Shown in pieces: positions 1 through 13,029 of a stretch of 64,000 bases of DNA. Every line of letters starts with the position of its first letter. Position 1 is the stretch's first letter. This stretch comes from Zerene cesonia (taxonomy: Eukaryota > Arthropoda > Insecta > Lepidoptera > Pieridae), in contig NC_052115.1 in NCBI RefSeq assembly GCF_012273895.1, positions 2,976,001 to 3,040,000 on the forward strand, read 5' to 3'. The position numbers were made by a program, and so were the translations under genes. The notes beneath the pieces were generated by a model that saw only the letters and a program-made list of their open reading frames with translations, was not told where the DNA came from and did no database searches.

Positions 1-888
1 CTTGAAAACTTCTAGATGCAAGCTGAGTGGATTTCCAACAACATTATCCAAGTAAATTCAATTTGCTTACGGAATTTTCCTTGTGGATGGAGATTGTAGA
101 TATATAATAATTTTTCCACATATTCTAAATATTTCTACGACGTTATCCGTTGCTAGCATATTTTCAGATTTAAGTAAACTTCTTCGTGTGGGCTGAAAGT
201 TGTTGAAAGGAATCATTATATATTAAAATAAATTAATGAAGATATCGTTATAAATAAAACTGTTTAGCAGTTTGGCGAAAATTAAAAGAAAAACTAATAT
301 TGAATACTTATATAAAAAATTGCAAATACAGCAGATATAAAATTATATGTTTTTTAGTCGTATCTATCTATCATATTAACAAATGTCCATCCTATCATAT
401 CGTAGCCATCAGTAACTGTGAGATGTTTTTAATCACGCATATAACTCGATCTCAAGCCCACCGCAAGCCCAAACATTTCAGCAACGAATTAACGACATTC
501 ACGAAACGTGCGGAAAATTTGTACGAACTGACAAGAAGACAGTTGGCCCGTATCCCGAGAAAATCTATTTTGGTTCATTTCCCAAAGGCATTCTTTTATT
601 GTCGTGTTCATTGAAGACGGCGAGTTATGATAAACTTTGGTCGTATGAAATATACTTGTAACGTGATCTGTTTGTCAAGCAGTTAGAGTTAAAGTTCTAT
701 TTAAAACGCGCTATTATCTTTCTTTTATAATAAGTGTTATTATTGGTCTTTTATATAAACTAATTTAATTTATCAACTATATGATAAATAGGATTAAGTA
801 TCTGATGTTCTCAAATCAGTCAATGAATTTTTTTTACAACTCAATTTATCCCACTTTTATATTCCTAATGAATGATTTATAAGTTTAT
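1..888. other. Non-coding left edge, one weak open frame
   Basis: AT-rich. A plus-strand frame from about 430 to 614 has a fairly protein-like composition (KHFSNELTTF, ENLYELTRRQ) but no clear acceptor, no recognised family and no partner exon, so it is not called as a gene. Nothing else was seen. Confidence 0.4.
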
Positions 889-1085
889 ACTCGCTGCGCC
901 CCGCGGTTTCACCCGCATGAGTCCGTATCCCGTAGGATTATCGGGATAAAAAATTGCCTATATGTTATTCCAGTTGTCCAGCTGTCTACGTACCAAATTT
1001 CATTGCAATCGGTTCAGTAGTTTTTGCGTGAATGAGTCACATCACATATCCTTACAAACTTTCGCATTTATATTATAAGTAGGAT
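889..1085 (+). repeat. 200-bp repeat, CTGCGCCCCGCGGTTTCACCC family (copy 1)
   Basis: Starts CGCTGCGCCCCGCGGTTTC and ends CATTTATATTATAAGTAGGAT. The family also occurs at 4564, 21411, 31838, 43883, 44084 and 61226. Internal landmarks are TATCGGGATAAAAA, GTACCAAATTTCATTGCAAT and CAGTAGTTTTTGCGTGAA. It looks like a 5'-truncated RTE-type LINE tail, or a SINE sharing that tail. Confidence 0.85.
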
Positions 1086-1556
1086 GAATGATTTATATGT
1101 TTATAATTAATCTCTTAAATAATGTTGTATTCATTTACGCAAATTGGTCCACAATAAACATCTAAAATAAATCTTTAGAATTTAAAACTTAGAAGATATA
1201 ATATCTCGCTAGCAAGACTTTGAATGATACCTAAGCTCCTATTGAGATATAAAGTAATCTGAGAAAACTTCAAAGTTAGTCCGAAACGACAAGTCTTAAA
1301 GACTAAACATTAGCTCATTAATACTTCAGGTAAACTTTTGCAGTCTCAAAGAGTTAAGTTTCCGTATAAATTCCGACGACGGGTAAGCTATAAAATATAT
1401 TACTAACTGACTTGACGTAAAATACGGGCGGTCGTTTCGTGTCCTACGTTTTACATTTTAAAGCTAATGTAAGGTCGTTTCTGCACTGCTAACGGGAATC
1501 TTCTACTTGAAGTCAATATGAATGGAATTGGGGGATGTTAGCTGTATTATATTCAT

Positions 1557-1866
1557 GTCTCTTATTCCATATCTTCTATTGTTCCCACTGCTGGGACACA
1601 GGCCTCCTATGAGGGTTCAGGCCATAATCCACCACGCTGGCCAAGTGCGGGCTGGCAGATGTCACATGTCGTCGAACTTTTTGATTCTTGGACATGCCGG
1701 TTTCCTCACGATGTTTTCCTTCGCCGTTTTAAGCAGTGGTGATGTTACCTACATGCGCAGATAAATTGAAAAATCCATTTATTTCCTACACGCTCGCCCG
1801 GTCTCGAACCCCGACTTATCGATTTTGAAGTCCGAGGTTCTCACCACTGAGCCTCCACTGGTTTTT
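1557..1866 (-). repeat. tRNA-derived SINE, family with CTGGGACACAGGCC core (copy 1)
   Basis: Read on the minus strand, the element opens with a tRNA-like promoter: an A-box-like GGCTCAGTGGTGAGAACC and a B-box-like GGGTTCGAGACCGGG. The body runs to the core that appears on the plus strand as GCTGGGACACAGGCCTCC. A second copy in the same orientation lies at 51862-52174. The open frame on the plus strand across it is not a gene. Confidence 0.8.
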
Positions 1867-2234
1867 AATTTAAGTTAATTGTTGAAAATTATTGTAATGT
1901 GCTTCCACACATTTTTATTCTCTCTAACAGGTTGGCTGGGAGAGCTGGCGACCGCGACATCACGAATAAACGAGTATGTTTCTTATCCAACTTAATTTGA
2001 TTATTATGTGTACTTTTTAAGGATTACTTTGGAAACGAAAAATTCTCTCGATACATATATACGTTACAGTAAGATACAGGGTCTTACAATAACGAGAAAC
2101 ATTGTGAATTTTATATAATTTTACATGTTTTTATAAATATTTTGTAAGCTTGAGCGTGGTCCTGTTGGATCTCTTGAAGAATAAATATAAACTATTATTT
2201 CAATTAAACTTTACTTCCATATAAATTTGAAGAA

Positions 2235-2395
2235 TAAGTGTGCTTAAACGCGCTCATCTCAGAAACTGCTGGACCGGTTTGGATAAAATTAAGCATCGAG
2301 ATAGTTTGCCCGAGAAACGATATACGATAGTTTATATCCCAATAATCTCTCTTTAAATATTTAAGCGGGAAAAACCGTGGGCGGATATCTAGTAT
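2235..2395 (-). repeat. RTE-like LINE fragment
   Basis: The plus strand has CTCAGAAACTGCTGGACCGG and ends AACCGTGGGCGGATATCTAG, an order typical of the reversed LINE tails elsewhere in this window. Diverged. Confidence 0.5.
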
Positions 2396-2700
2396 AAAAT
2401 ATAACTAACGCACAAGAACGAACGAGAAATAATAATTTCTAAAATGATATTTTGATTTAGGCAACTGAAACACAAAATTAAACCAACCTGATATTAATTA
2501 AGTTTACATTATCTAGAGTATTAAAAGGAACACATAAAACTCAATAATAATTAATATTTCTTCAGAAATCTGAGGCCTTTGCTAGGGAATTTTGATTATA
2601 ATAACACTTATCATAATATTTATTTTCGTTAAATGTGCATTTAAATAATTAGAATCATAAATTAGAACCCATCAATTTCAACATGATATTATATATGATG

Positions 2701-2912
2701 GTAGCTGGAGGCCCAAATCCTTTCCTTACTCTTCCCATTCCTTTCCTTTATTCCTCTCATCAATCCTTTTTTAATGCATTTCTAATTCGAAGTCGGCAAT
2801 ACATTTATAGAGGCGTAAGTTCTGCAATGACCTTACGCCTCTCCGAATGTTCTAGTGCGGTGGTAGCGCTTACTATCAGCCTACCCACCAGCTCCATTAC
2901 CGACGGTGACAT
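2701..2912 (-). repeat. Interspersed repeat A (GAGCTGGTGGNTCGCCTGATGG family), reverse copy
   Basis: Read on the minus strand it has GGAGCTGGTGGGTAGGCTGA, an inverted repeat AGAGGCGTAAGG...TTACGCCTCT, a GGAAAGGA-rich segment and GGGCCTCCAGCTAC. This is the same order as the full copy at 32522-32851. The plus-strand frame across it is spurious. Confidence 0.82.
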
Positions 2913-4563
2913 AAACAATACATATACGTAATATCTTACGTTTTTACATTTACGCGTTTGAATATGAAATTCATCCCTATATAATATATGATTTAGTCTC
3001 TAAATACACATTTGATATGTATTGCACACACACACGTTCATATCATGAACTTAGTGATATCAAAAGATCAAAATAGATTCTATTTTTTTTATGCTTTTCT
3101 ATTTGATATAGACCAGTGTCCTTAGTCCTTCTAAACATGTTAATAGACGATGAAATGCTCTAATTCAAAGAGTCTATGACATTATTGTCTCTTGTTAATG
3201 TAAAACTTGGCTTATTTTATGAGTAGTGTTATTAAAATATTCGTTGCATAGTTCTTATGAGAGAAAATTAACAAATAAATAATTATTAAAAGACTTTAAG
3301 TAAACATATTACATATAGTGTATTCAATATTGAAAATCATATCAAAATAGGTCTTTGATCATAAAAAATATCACCGTAATAAAAGTACATCGAATAATAA
3401 GAAATAGTACCTGTGCAATCTTTAGAATGTGGTGTGGTTTTAATTTTTCTGCAAGGAAGTAGGGTTGCTTTTTGATCAGAACAGTGTTCCAGAAAGCAGA
3501 ATGTAAAAACCCTTTGAGGCATATCAGTATTAAATACATGTACGGATTAAATTAGTTCTGTCGTTTGGCAAACTGCGGTCGTTAATTCGTAGCCATTTTA
3601 GTACGAGACCTTTATGAAATTGACGTGTCGTTCGAACGAGCTAATTTATTATTTAAATTTATATAATAGAAGTAAAGAACTAATGCATTTTCTATTTCGG
3701 TAAGAATTGTATAAATAAGTATTTATATTTTAAATATTAATGCATAAAATTGATGTATTGTTATGAAGAGCTTGTTTAGCATTATTCCTATATATACCCT
3801 TTTGTTTTGATTTCGGGAACTAGCATGTTTGTTTTTTTTTAAACACGTATTATACAGGACTATTTAATAATTCGATCAATTTCTATAATTAACAACATTC
3901 ATACACTATTGAAAATTATAACACTATTAAAATGTCCTTTAATTATACTACGCTTAAAGTTAAAACTATATTCGTTTGCATCTATCACTATTGCATTTGT
4001 ATGATTAGTTCAACTGATTCCTATTATAAACAACAATCATTTTTAAGAACTAATACGAAATTACATCCGAAACCGCAGCAAACAACATAACGTTTAAATT
4101 AGTAGGTACTCACTCATTCAAAGAATGCGGCGAGTGGGTTATTATTTATTAACATTCCTCACATCACTGATATCACACCGATGTCATTGCAACATTGTAA
4201 ACACCTTAAGATTCTAACATCACTCTTGGACGTGCCGGTTTCGCGTAATATACCAACTAGGAGTTAGAAACACATTAAGATCTTTAAAATAACGTAAATG
4301 CTTACGTAATACTACTAGTTTTATTTAACTGTAAATAATAACTTTTAACAAATTCTTACTCCTGCACAATAAAGCTCCGCGATCAACTAGAGCATTAGAT
4401 GAGGTTTAAACACGAAGTATATTTCCAACCTTATATAAAGCCTTAAATCCCATATTGCAGTTGGTACTCTAGAAGTCTAGAGAACCGCAATCCTCAACGA
4501 TATCGTTTTGTTTAGAAATGAAAGTGCTTTACACACTACAGTTCAATATAGAATTGTGTTACT

Positions 4564-4763
4564 TACTAGCTGCGCCCTGCGGTATCACCCACGTAAGGCC
4601 GTATCCCGCAGGAATATCGGGATAAAAGGTTGCCTATATGTTCAGCTATCTACATACCAAATTTCATTGAAATCGGATCAGCAGTTTTAGCGTGAAAGAG
4701 CAACAAACACACACACATCCTTAAAAACTTTCGCATTTATAATATTAAGTAGGATAGTAGGAT
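4564..4763 (+). repeat. 200-bp repeat, CTGCGCCCCGCGGTTTCACCC family (copy 2)
   Basis: Starts ACTAGCTGCGCCCTGCGGTA and has a small internal deletion after CCTATATGTT. It ends with a doubled terminal unit, AAGTAGGATAGTAGGAT, which shows the tandem 3' tail of this family. Confidence 0.85.
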
Positions 4764-6143
4764 TACAACTTTTTATTATTAAATAAATTTAGAGATTTGC
4801 GTATCATATCACGTAGTTTGTTGTTTGATCAGAAATTCATCATATATAAAAATGTTACATATTTTTGATTCATTTTTGCATTCTACTTGTAACCAGTTTT
4901 ATTAATGTTATAAAAACATTTTAGATTGTGAAACTGAACTATAGCCAATTTAGAAAATAGAATGAAAACATATGAATACTATCCAAAACCACGAAATTAA
5001 TTTAAAAAAAAAACTCATACGATTGAATAGCATTTTTTGGCGAGGATTTGTAAACGTTCAAACATTTTATTCAATATCAAAGTCGCATTTACTAACAATA
5101 GCCCATAAAAGTACCACACTACTTGCGTAAAAGAAAAAACAGAGGCTGTAAAAGTGTAAAGGAAAGTTTTATGTATTAAACTCGCTCACAAAGCGTAGAC
5201 CCGAAAAGTTTTCGTTACGTAATCTTTGTGAAATTTCTTTCAAGAGTATGTGTTCTGTGTAGAAGACCATAAAACATTGGATTGGATATTTCATTGTCAT
5301 GAAATAAATATATAGTAAAAAATTTAATGTCACCAAAAAGGACACATACATATATATAAATTGCTTAAAAATAAATAAGTTATACGATGCAAAATTTATC
5401 AGAAAAATAGGTGAAAGCCTCTGCTGCCGCACTAAGCCAAGGCCTGGAATACAGCACGCAGCGCCGAAACCCCACATTTTTTTAAACAAGTTATAATGAT
5501 AGTGTTCCAGAGTTAATAAAAATCCATAGCTTTATCTATAAATAAGTAATTCAGTCCGTAAAACACATATTTTCTTTTTATTTATACCTAGAAACCGATT
5601 CTATGGATTGAAGTCTGAAAGATAACTATGTAGGTGTTATTGAAAACTACAATGTACAGCGAGAGCTTGTATCACCTTCGAAGGACAGTGTAACTTGCAG
5701 TTTGCTTATCAGCACACGAGTTATGACAAAAAAATCAATAATACCGTGTTTGCCTAGATAACAGGCTATCTAAGTTCCCAGTCCAACCCATGTGCTACCG
5801 AACCTTATCTATATTGTTTGTATCGATTTCTTTGTACCCCATATTAATTTTCAGACGATTAGCTATAGGCTATAAAATTGGCAGGTGACTTCATTATATA
5901 TTATCTATTTCGTATCGTTACTAAAATTTTATCGCCATAATCTATTGTTACAATTTATAATTAGCTTTTAATGGAGTAATAAACAACAGAGTTTATACGA
6001 TTAGTGCTGTCAATGATACGTCAGACGAATAATTTGTTGTTTAAATCCTTTATCGATGCCTAATATTTAACCAAGAAAGAATTTTATGCACGTATGTTGT
6101 GAGAAATAAAATGATTCTTTAGAGTTAATGTAGATTATATATC

Positions 6144-6172
6144 TTCGTACATACATACATACATGCATACAT
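6144..6172. repeat. CATA-type tetranucleotide repeat
   Basis: TACATACATACATACATGCA followed by another ATACATGCA: an imperfect short tandem repeat. Confidence 0.8.
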
Positions 6173-6557
6173 GCAGATATTAAACACCTAAAGACAATAA
6201 TCTAAACTCTAAAGGATAATTACAAAGTATAAAATATTTGATAAAATACATCCAATGTTATTGGATAGTTTTTTTAAATAAAAGCGTAGGAAGCAAGTGA
6301 CTAAAATGTCACGAACACCAGTATGTATACGATGCTTTTTATGATAAGAACGCACGCGTAGTTCTTAGACGATCGTAAAATTCACACATTCGATATGCTG
6401 ATGCTGTACTCCACATTGAATATAAAATGGAGTATTCCATCCAACTTAAGGATATGATTTATTATAAAAAATCATAAAACCAATTAGTGTTCTTTTAACA
6501 ACTATTAGGTTTATTAAAGGAATCCTCCGGATTCCCTCTCTTATTAGATCACGCTAA

Positions 6558-6717
6558 TATCATAAATATAAAAGTTTATTTGTTTGGATGTTTGTCCGTC
6601 AATCACACTGAAACTTGGTATACAGACAGGCTATGAGCTACGTTTTATCCCGATTATGTGCTCCCTTGGGATAAAACAGGAATGATGATATACGGGCGGA
6701 GACGGGACGAGCGTCTA
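6558..6717 (-). repeat. LINE-tail repeat, GACGCTCGTCCCG family (copy 1)
   Basis: The plus strand runs from ATAAAAGTTTATTTGTTTGG to CGGGACGAGCGTC. It is the reverse of the copy at 11221-11340; both share TTTTATCCCAAGGGAGCA and the A-A-C/T-TTGGTATACAGACAGG stretch. Confidence 0.75.
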
Positions 6718-7689
6718 ATGTCATATATAACAAACTATTATCTAATCCTAAAGCCTCAAAAACCAAAAGAATCCATCAATTCCTTGGAAATATTGGGCAA
6801 AAATCACACACGTATCTGACACAAGTTTCCAATTATAATTCCAATTAAAATCGTAGCTTAATCATGACGTATGACTAATTTAATGTTTTTAACCTAAAAT
6901 TTTTTAAATTTTTATATGCGTTTTAAGTTAAAAAGAAACTTAATGGAAGGAGAAATGAACCTATTAACAAAATTATGTCATTAATTGTAAATAGCAACAC
7001 TTCATATAACTTAGAGAAAGTTCACCACGTGCTGTATGCTAATGCGTAGTAGTAAAAAGTTATAAGAGAGATAAGTATATATAATTCGTAGGTAATAAGT
7101 ATTATAAATAATATTATAGACTTGTATATTCTATAATCTTATAGATCTTATTTTACGTATGTCATGGTTCCATCTTATTCTAATTTAATAGCGAATCGAG
7201 TAAAACTGACATGACGCTAAATTCACATTTTCTTTAATATACCTACATTTTCTACCGACGTATTGACATTTACGAATGTTATTTTTTATTGAATATGGTA
7301 GAACTACACCTCGACCTGTTACACGAAAATTAAAACAGAATATCTACCATAAGGACGCTAATGGGGCTTTAAATTTTCTTTTAAAGTTTTATTTAATTCA
7401 GTTCTAAAACAAAATTTCATGTCACATTTACAATAACATCTTTTTATACCTCTTAAAATATAAGCTTAAAACATTTACCTTCATATTCAATATCCACCTC
7501 CATCGCACTAATTTCACATTAATTACAACATTTAATCACACAACTACACCTCGTAATTATCCACTTAAAACATAGTTTCTTTTACGATATGATTACTTCG
7601 TCGTGATTACTTGATAGCGGCGACTTAAAAAAAATAGTGAAAAGTTTGAAAACGATAAGGATGCGACATTGCTTCACATTTTTTCAATT

Positions 7690-8290
7690 GTATCGATAAA
7701 TTTAATTCACAAATGGAACGTTTCACCCATGACACCAGACGCTTGCTGACAGTTAATGCTGATCTTTATATGTTATTGCCTGTCATATGAATCGCCGGTA
7801 TACAGTTGCGGTTCGTTTAATAAAATGCATGCGCACGATCTCCTCTTTCGCTTTTGTAAGCCATCTATATTGTTACAAAGCCGCTGAATTATCAGCATAC
7901 ATCCGTCTACGTAAGGCGATTACTGTCCTTTTATCAATTTAATACGTAGCCGATTGATTGTTGACGGATTAGATTCGCAATTAATCCGCATTTGATTATA
8001 CCACATTATTACTATAGCAATTACCATAATTATCAATGAAAAGCAACCGGTCGGTTTATGTCAGTCAATGTCAAGTAGCACGGAACACGAACACAATTGT
8101 ACGATGTTTCACGATATAATTGTTTATGCTTTGTATTATCGATAATTCGATATATCGAGTTAGCGGCGGTACGGTGCACGTATGGAGGTCGACTGATAAG
8201 CGCCGGCGCATGCCGCGGCCACGCGCGTATTTGACATGTAAACGTAATATTATCGTATGCCTACGTCAGTCACATCCCTACTTGATATGA
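7690..8290. promoter_or_regulatory. Candidate enhancer, homeodomain-site rich
   Basis: No repeat or gene is seen. The DNA has an unusually even base mix with many factor-like motifs: GGATTA at 7966 and TTAATCC at 7981 (Bicoid/Otx type, facing each other), GATTGATTG at 7952, TTATCGATAATTCGAT near 8136, and a GC island GCGCCGGCGCATGCCGCGG at about 8199. This is inferred from motif density only. Confidence 0.3.
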
Positions 8291-9004
8291 CGGTATAACA
8301 TTCACAGATTCTGACATAACTTTTGGAGTGAATTTAAAATGGGGAAGCACAAACGAGAAAATTTGTTAAGGAAAAGGCTAAATATTAATCTTGTTTATAA
8401 CAATTCGAGTAACATTCTGTAAATGATATTTCCTTTATCATATTAATTGTATCTTAAATGATAAACGAAATAACTTACATTTTATGTTTTAGCGAGTTAC
8501 GTTACTAGTTGTGATCAGCGGTTTCAACCGTGAAAACCAGAGACGAACATTTATTCCCCATTTAGAGTTTTTTTTTTATTTTCGGTAAAGAGATGCCTGA
8601 GTTTGACGCGGAGTTTTATTTCATGCAAGTTTATGCTCTTGCTTAACCATGAATGACCAAACAGACAGACTAAAGTATTGTAATGTATTTTTAAACATTA
8701 GTATGTGTAGAGACTAACGTATATAATATCGTTAATAAAATAAAAATAAAAACGCGCTTTATGATAGAATCTACAAATATGTATCACTCTACATACGAAA
8801 ATTATTTAATCCTGGCGATTCTAATCAGGCTAATTATATAAATATGATCTTATGAAATTATTGTATTGTATTGTCACCAATTCTTAATAGGGCATTATGT
8901 CCTTTCTTCCTGAATTTCACTGTCTTCATTTTCTTCTTTCTTTGTCTGTCTTCACTGTGACACTGTCTTCCTGAATTTTCAATTTTTTTACTTCCGCTTA
9001 GCTT

Positions 9005-9145
9005 GGGTTCCTTGGAAGAAATGCCATTGAGCAATAAAACCGCCCTTTGCACGACATTTCCTTTTTTTTTGTTATTTTATTGTTTGTTGTGTGGATTTAC
9101 AATAAAGAATATTCATTCATTTCATTCATTAATTCATTTCATTTA
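9005..9145 (+). repeat. LINE 3' end, GCAATAANRCCGCC family (copy 1)
   Basis: Has TTGAGCAATAAAACCGCCCT, a T-rich middle, AATAAAGAATATTCATTCAT and a tail of ATTC units. This order is shared by copies at 30890-31052 and 63755-63922. It is the 3' UTR of a Jockey/CR1-like LINE, by inference. Confidence 0.75.
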
Positions 9146-11220
9146 AAGGTACAAAGTTTGAATTAAATCTGTTAATTTAAGGTGGGTCAAAATTAAGCCT
9201 AAAGGATTCGGTACATACAAACATATGTACGGGCGAAGCTGCTATAAGTGTGCTGGATAATCTTCATATATAATACCAACTCTCATGTATTTTCCATTTA
9301 ATGGCAACGAAATAAGACTCAAAGAACATTTAAAATAAAACTACACCAACAAACTCAACGAAGATATAAAACTAATATTAAAGCACTACGTATTACCACG
9401 CCAACTCCAGCATCAAAGTATTCATAAAATAAATTTAATTAGCGTGAGTAGAAAATGAAACACGCCTGTTACATCAAAGCAACATCTGTCAAACCACACA
9501 AATGTAAGGGAAAATTAATTTCGCAATAACATTAAAATACCTGTTATTACGAAATTGGGTAACACCTTACCTTTATAATTGCGGGATAATTAGTTATTGT
9601 GTTTGAGAGTTTTATTGCGTCGTCTATATTTTAAGAGAATGTATCGCGAAACACAATTTGAATATGTTGATTGATGAAATGCTTTCAGACTGTAATGATG
9701 TCTATTCTATCCTTTGAGTATTTAACATCAAGTATAACCCAGTGTAGTATTATATTATCTGTGGTATGTTCTATGAGATATTGCGTTTTATTTTTAATAA
9801 ACAACATATATAAATACGATTATCTTTTCTCTATCTATAAGTTGCATATTGTTTAAACCGCTCCGTTATTATTTAATATCGATAAAATGAGTTCAACGCT
9901 TTTCTATACTTTTCAATGTTTGTTCACATTAAATCGCAGGACGATAGGTTAGCATGTCAATAAAACAATATAATCATAAATATTAACTTGATATAAATGA
10001 ATGCAATAAAGCCATTAAAACTATATGAATCCGATTTAATATGAACCGACATCATAAAAAGGAGGAGATTATCAATTTGACTATTTTTTTTTTGAGCTCA
10101 TAACTTTTTACTGAGATAACCAATTTTTATGACACTTTTTGTTTGAAAGCTTGTGCCTACCATTTGGTCTAAGTATAACAATTTAAAGCCGATTTAGATT
10201 TGTGTTAAAAATAATTAAATAAATGAAAAACATAAAAAAGCCCCGAAAGCGCCTTATTTTAACGCCTCTGAAACTCAATATAATGAACGAAACAACAATT
10301 TAAATCTTTAAATTTATTGCAACACAATTGACAGAAGTTCTGGCAGTTTCATTGAATGTTCAATATCTGTAGTACGAAAGCTTCCAATATCGTTAAACAG
10401 AATTAGAAACGGCTAGACGTAATGACTTGCGTTTTTCGATCACTTTAGTCTCATTCGCTTTGATGCTACGATTCACAGCAGACACACGAAAACGGGTAAA
10501 CAAAATTTCAACATATAACACCGCACACCATAAAAAAATCATATGTTTGCTCATTATATAAAATATATGTAATATCGTTCGTGATATTTAAATTTATTCT
10601 AAATCGTTTGCTCATAATTAGGACACAACATGATTTAAAAGAGATTTGTATTTGTATATTAATAAACCTGAAATAAACTGATTAATGCTGAAATTGTTAC
10701 ATGAAAAATACTGTATATCATGCTAAGATTTCTTGTTTTTTCCTTAATTTTCTCAAATGTTATGTCTTTGATATGAGATTTAAAATATAGCTACTACTTT
10801 ATGATTTCATTTAAAAGGATCATTACTTTAATAAATAAGGACTTTTATCACATATTGTGTTATAATGGATTAACATAATTAATTACGTATTCTCAATACG
10901 TGTAATTCTGGATGAAATATTCTTAAAGCATTGAATACTGTATTCCAAAGGAAATGTCACAGAGTAGCAAGTTGAGAATGAACTGACGTATCCCTCGGGA
11001 TGTGGATACTGGTTTTCATTTATCCCTGAACCAATTACATCCATTGTAATCTCCTAAGGATACTGTATAATTGCTAGCACATTTTAATGTAATACCGCAG
11101 TGCAAACCTTACTGTGTAACCTAGTAAAGTATCAGGACTGATTAAAATGTACTTTAACTATAAAATGTTAACTGTAAGAGTAAATTTAACCACAAACAAT
11201 TTTTGCATATATCAAATGAT

Positions 11221-11337
11221 AGACGCTCGTCCCGGCTCCGCCCGGATATCAAGGATCCTGTTTTATCCCAAGGGAGCATTTAATCCTATCACCCAAGTCC
11301 GCTCATATCCTGTCTGTATACCAAATTTCATCAAAAG

Positions 11338-11340
<3 letters not shown>
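11221..11340 (+). repeat. LINE-tail repeat, GACGCTCGTCCCG family (copy 2)
   Basis: Runs from AGACGCTCGTCCCGGCTCCG to CCAAATTTCATCAAAAGCTG and is interrupted directly by a 75-bp AT tract. It lacks the 3' part seen in the reverse copy at 6558-6717. Confidence 0.75.

Positions 11341-11415
<75 letters not shown>
11341..11415. repeat. AT dinucleotide microsatellite, 75 bp
   Basis: An uninterrupted alternating AT run. It starts exactly where the LINE-tail repeat at 11221-11340 stops, so it may have grown from a simple AT-rich tail of that insertion. Likely to vary in length between individuals. Confidence 0.98.
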
Positions 11416-11418
<3 letters not shown>

Positions 11419-12013
11419 TAATTACTATATTAAGTTCTTTAAATAGAAGAATTCTTATGAGCAATGTGTTGCTAGTTTTTCACTCGCGTAGTTTAAGGAA
11501 TAAGGAGAAATCTGAAAGTGTCATAGTTTCTCAGTAAAATGTACCAAAGCACGTCGATTGTGGGTACCGTCGCTCACCCTGATTAACTGCAAGTCGTCAC
11601 GATTCATAACCTTACATTTACGACAATTGAAAGGTAAAAATAAATATAAAACGCGTGGGCATTCAGATGCGTTATTAGGTCAGTGCATTGGCAGGATCAT
11701 GAACCAATTTGAACTGAGATGCTCACTGCTCAGTCACTAAGACCCGATGGCTGTTTTGAAGTTTCAGTGATCTCGATTAATAAAGCACACTTCCACAGTG
11801 GATTTGCGTTGCTTTATAAATAAATAATGATATTTTGTAACTATTCGTTTATTATTCCCGCTTATAAACGCGTCTTGAATGTGTTTTAGTGTGTTTGGTT
11901 CTTTGTCCAAGATTGTAAACGATTTCAACAACGAAAATGGTTATTGTGTAATCTTTCTACTTAGAGAAATTTCCAAATAAATAGAAAACAAATTGTATAA
12001 AAACAAAGGAATG

Positions 12014-12226
12014 TTAACAGTGAAAGGATTTTTCGAATTCGGTCCAGTACTTCTTGAGACCAGCGTGTCTAACAAACTCTTCGGCTATATATAATAAGTA
12101 AAGAAGCATAGATGCAATGGAACTTTGCATGTGGATATAACGATACGTGTCGGTCTGATAAAAATCATTCAACCGAAATAATCCATACTCCGTATCAGCT
12201 AATAGCAATAAAATCTGTAGTTCGTT
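12014..12226 (-). CDS. Possible terminal exon, unrecognised protein
   Basis: On the minus strand an ACTACAG acceptor-like site ends at about 12227. It is followed by an open frame to a TAA at 12016-12014. The predicted residues begin ILLLLADTEYGLFRLNDFYQ, continue with a hydrophobic helix-like SSIASMLLYLLYIAEEF, and end RHAGLKKYWTEFEKSFHC. Composition (Ala, Glu, Asp, Arg, Trp, Gly) is more protein-like than the other short frames nearby, but I recognise no family and found no upstream partner exon. It could be a chance frame. Confidence 0.25.
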   Translation of the reverse strand, partial: NELQILLLLADTEYGLFRLNDFYQTDTYRYIHMQSSIASMLLYLLYIAEEFVRHAGLKKYWTEFEKSFHC

Positions 12227-12483
12227 CTTTGACGTACCTAAACTACGTGTAGATTACTTATATTTATCTACATATATGTATTTACGATCCATTGCATTTG
12301 TCTACGTAGTCCCGTTCTAGTGTTATTATCTTGATAAAGACCGCTTCATAATGTATGAATGTTTGTAGTAGTAGGTTGTAACGATATTATATTAATTTGT
12401 ACTTTAAAACCATTGTTATAATAATTTGAATATATCTAAGTCAGAATATTGATATTGGATGCAAAATTTAATCATTTTCTTAA

Positions 12484-12777
12484 GTAGCTCGCCTGATGCT
12501 AAGCTGACCACTTATTGCCCATAAACGGGATTACTGCAAATGCGTTGCCCGTTTTTATGAGGTAAAAGGATAAGGAAATTATTTGACGATAGAGATAAAG
12601 GAGTAGGCTAGTAAGAATAAGAAAAAGAACACGGGACTTTGAGCCCTCCACTCGCCCTACGAAACATAATAATATTCTATTTGACGCCGATATTCTGTGG
12701 ACTGTGGGGGTTTGGAATCTTCTCCGGTGTGAACTGGTCCATTTCGTACTGAAGTGTGCCCGACTCTCAATACTCAA
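12484..12777 (+). repeat. Interspersed repeat A, diverged copy
   Basis: Keeps TAGCTCGCCTGATGCTAAGC at the 5' side and CCTCCACTCGCCCTACGAAA, GACGCCGATATTCTGTGG and CTCCGGTGTGAACTGG at the 3' side. The hairpin arm is decayed. Confidence 0.7.
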
Positions 12778-12786
12778 AATTGTGCT

Positions 12787-12818
12787 CTCTATCTCTCTCT
12801 CTCTCGCTCTCTCTTTCT
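12787..12818. repeat. TC dinucleotide-rich microsatellite
   Basis: CTCTATCTCTCTCTCTCTCG followed by CTCTCTCTTTC, a pyrimidine tract next to a copy of repeat A. Confidence 0.8.
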
Positions 12819-13029
12819 TTACCAAGTTATTTAACATAAGTAGTAACTTCATACACTCAATGCCCTCTATACCTTCAAATATAGATAAGTAGCTATTTGA
12901 ATTTTTAGGTGTATTTTGTTTAAAGAAAAACAGACGTTACAACCAATCCTTAATTGTGTAAGTAAAAACAGCTCTCACAAGTCAACGCCCATTACTGAAT
13001 CACCACAATAACACAGAAAGAATACGCAA

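Noticed and set aside
5169..5489. 106-codon minus-strand frame
   Set aside because: Composition is mostly Phe/Ile/Leu/Tyr/Lys as expected of AT-rich DNA. Only the first 30 residues look protein-like, and there is no recognised domain or partner exon.
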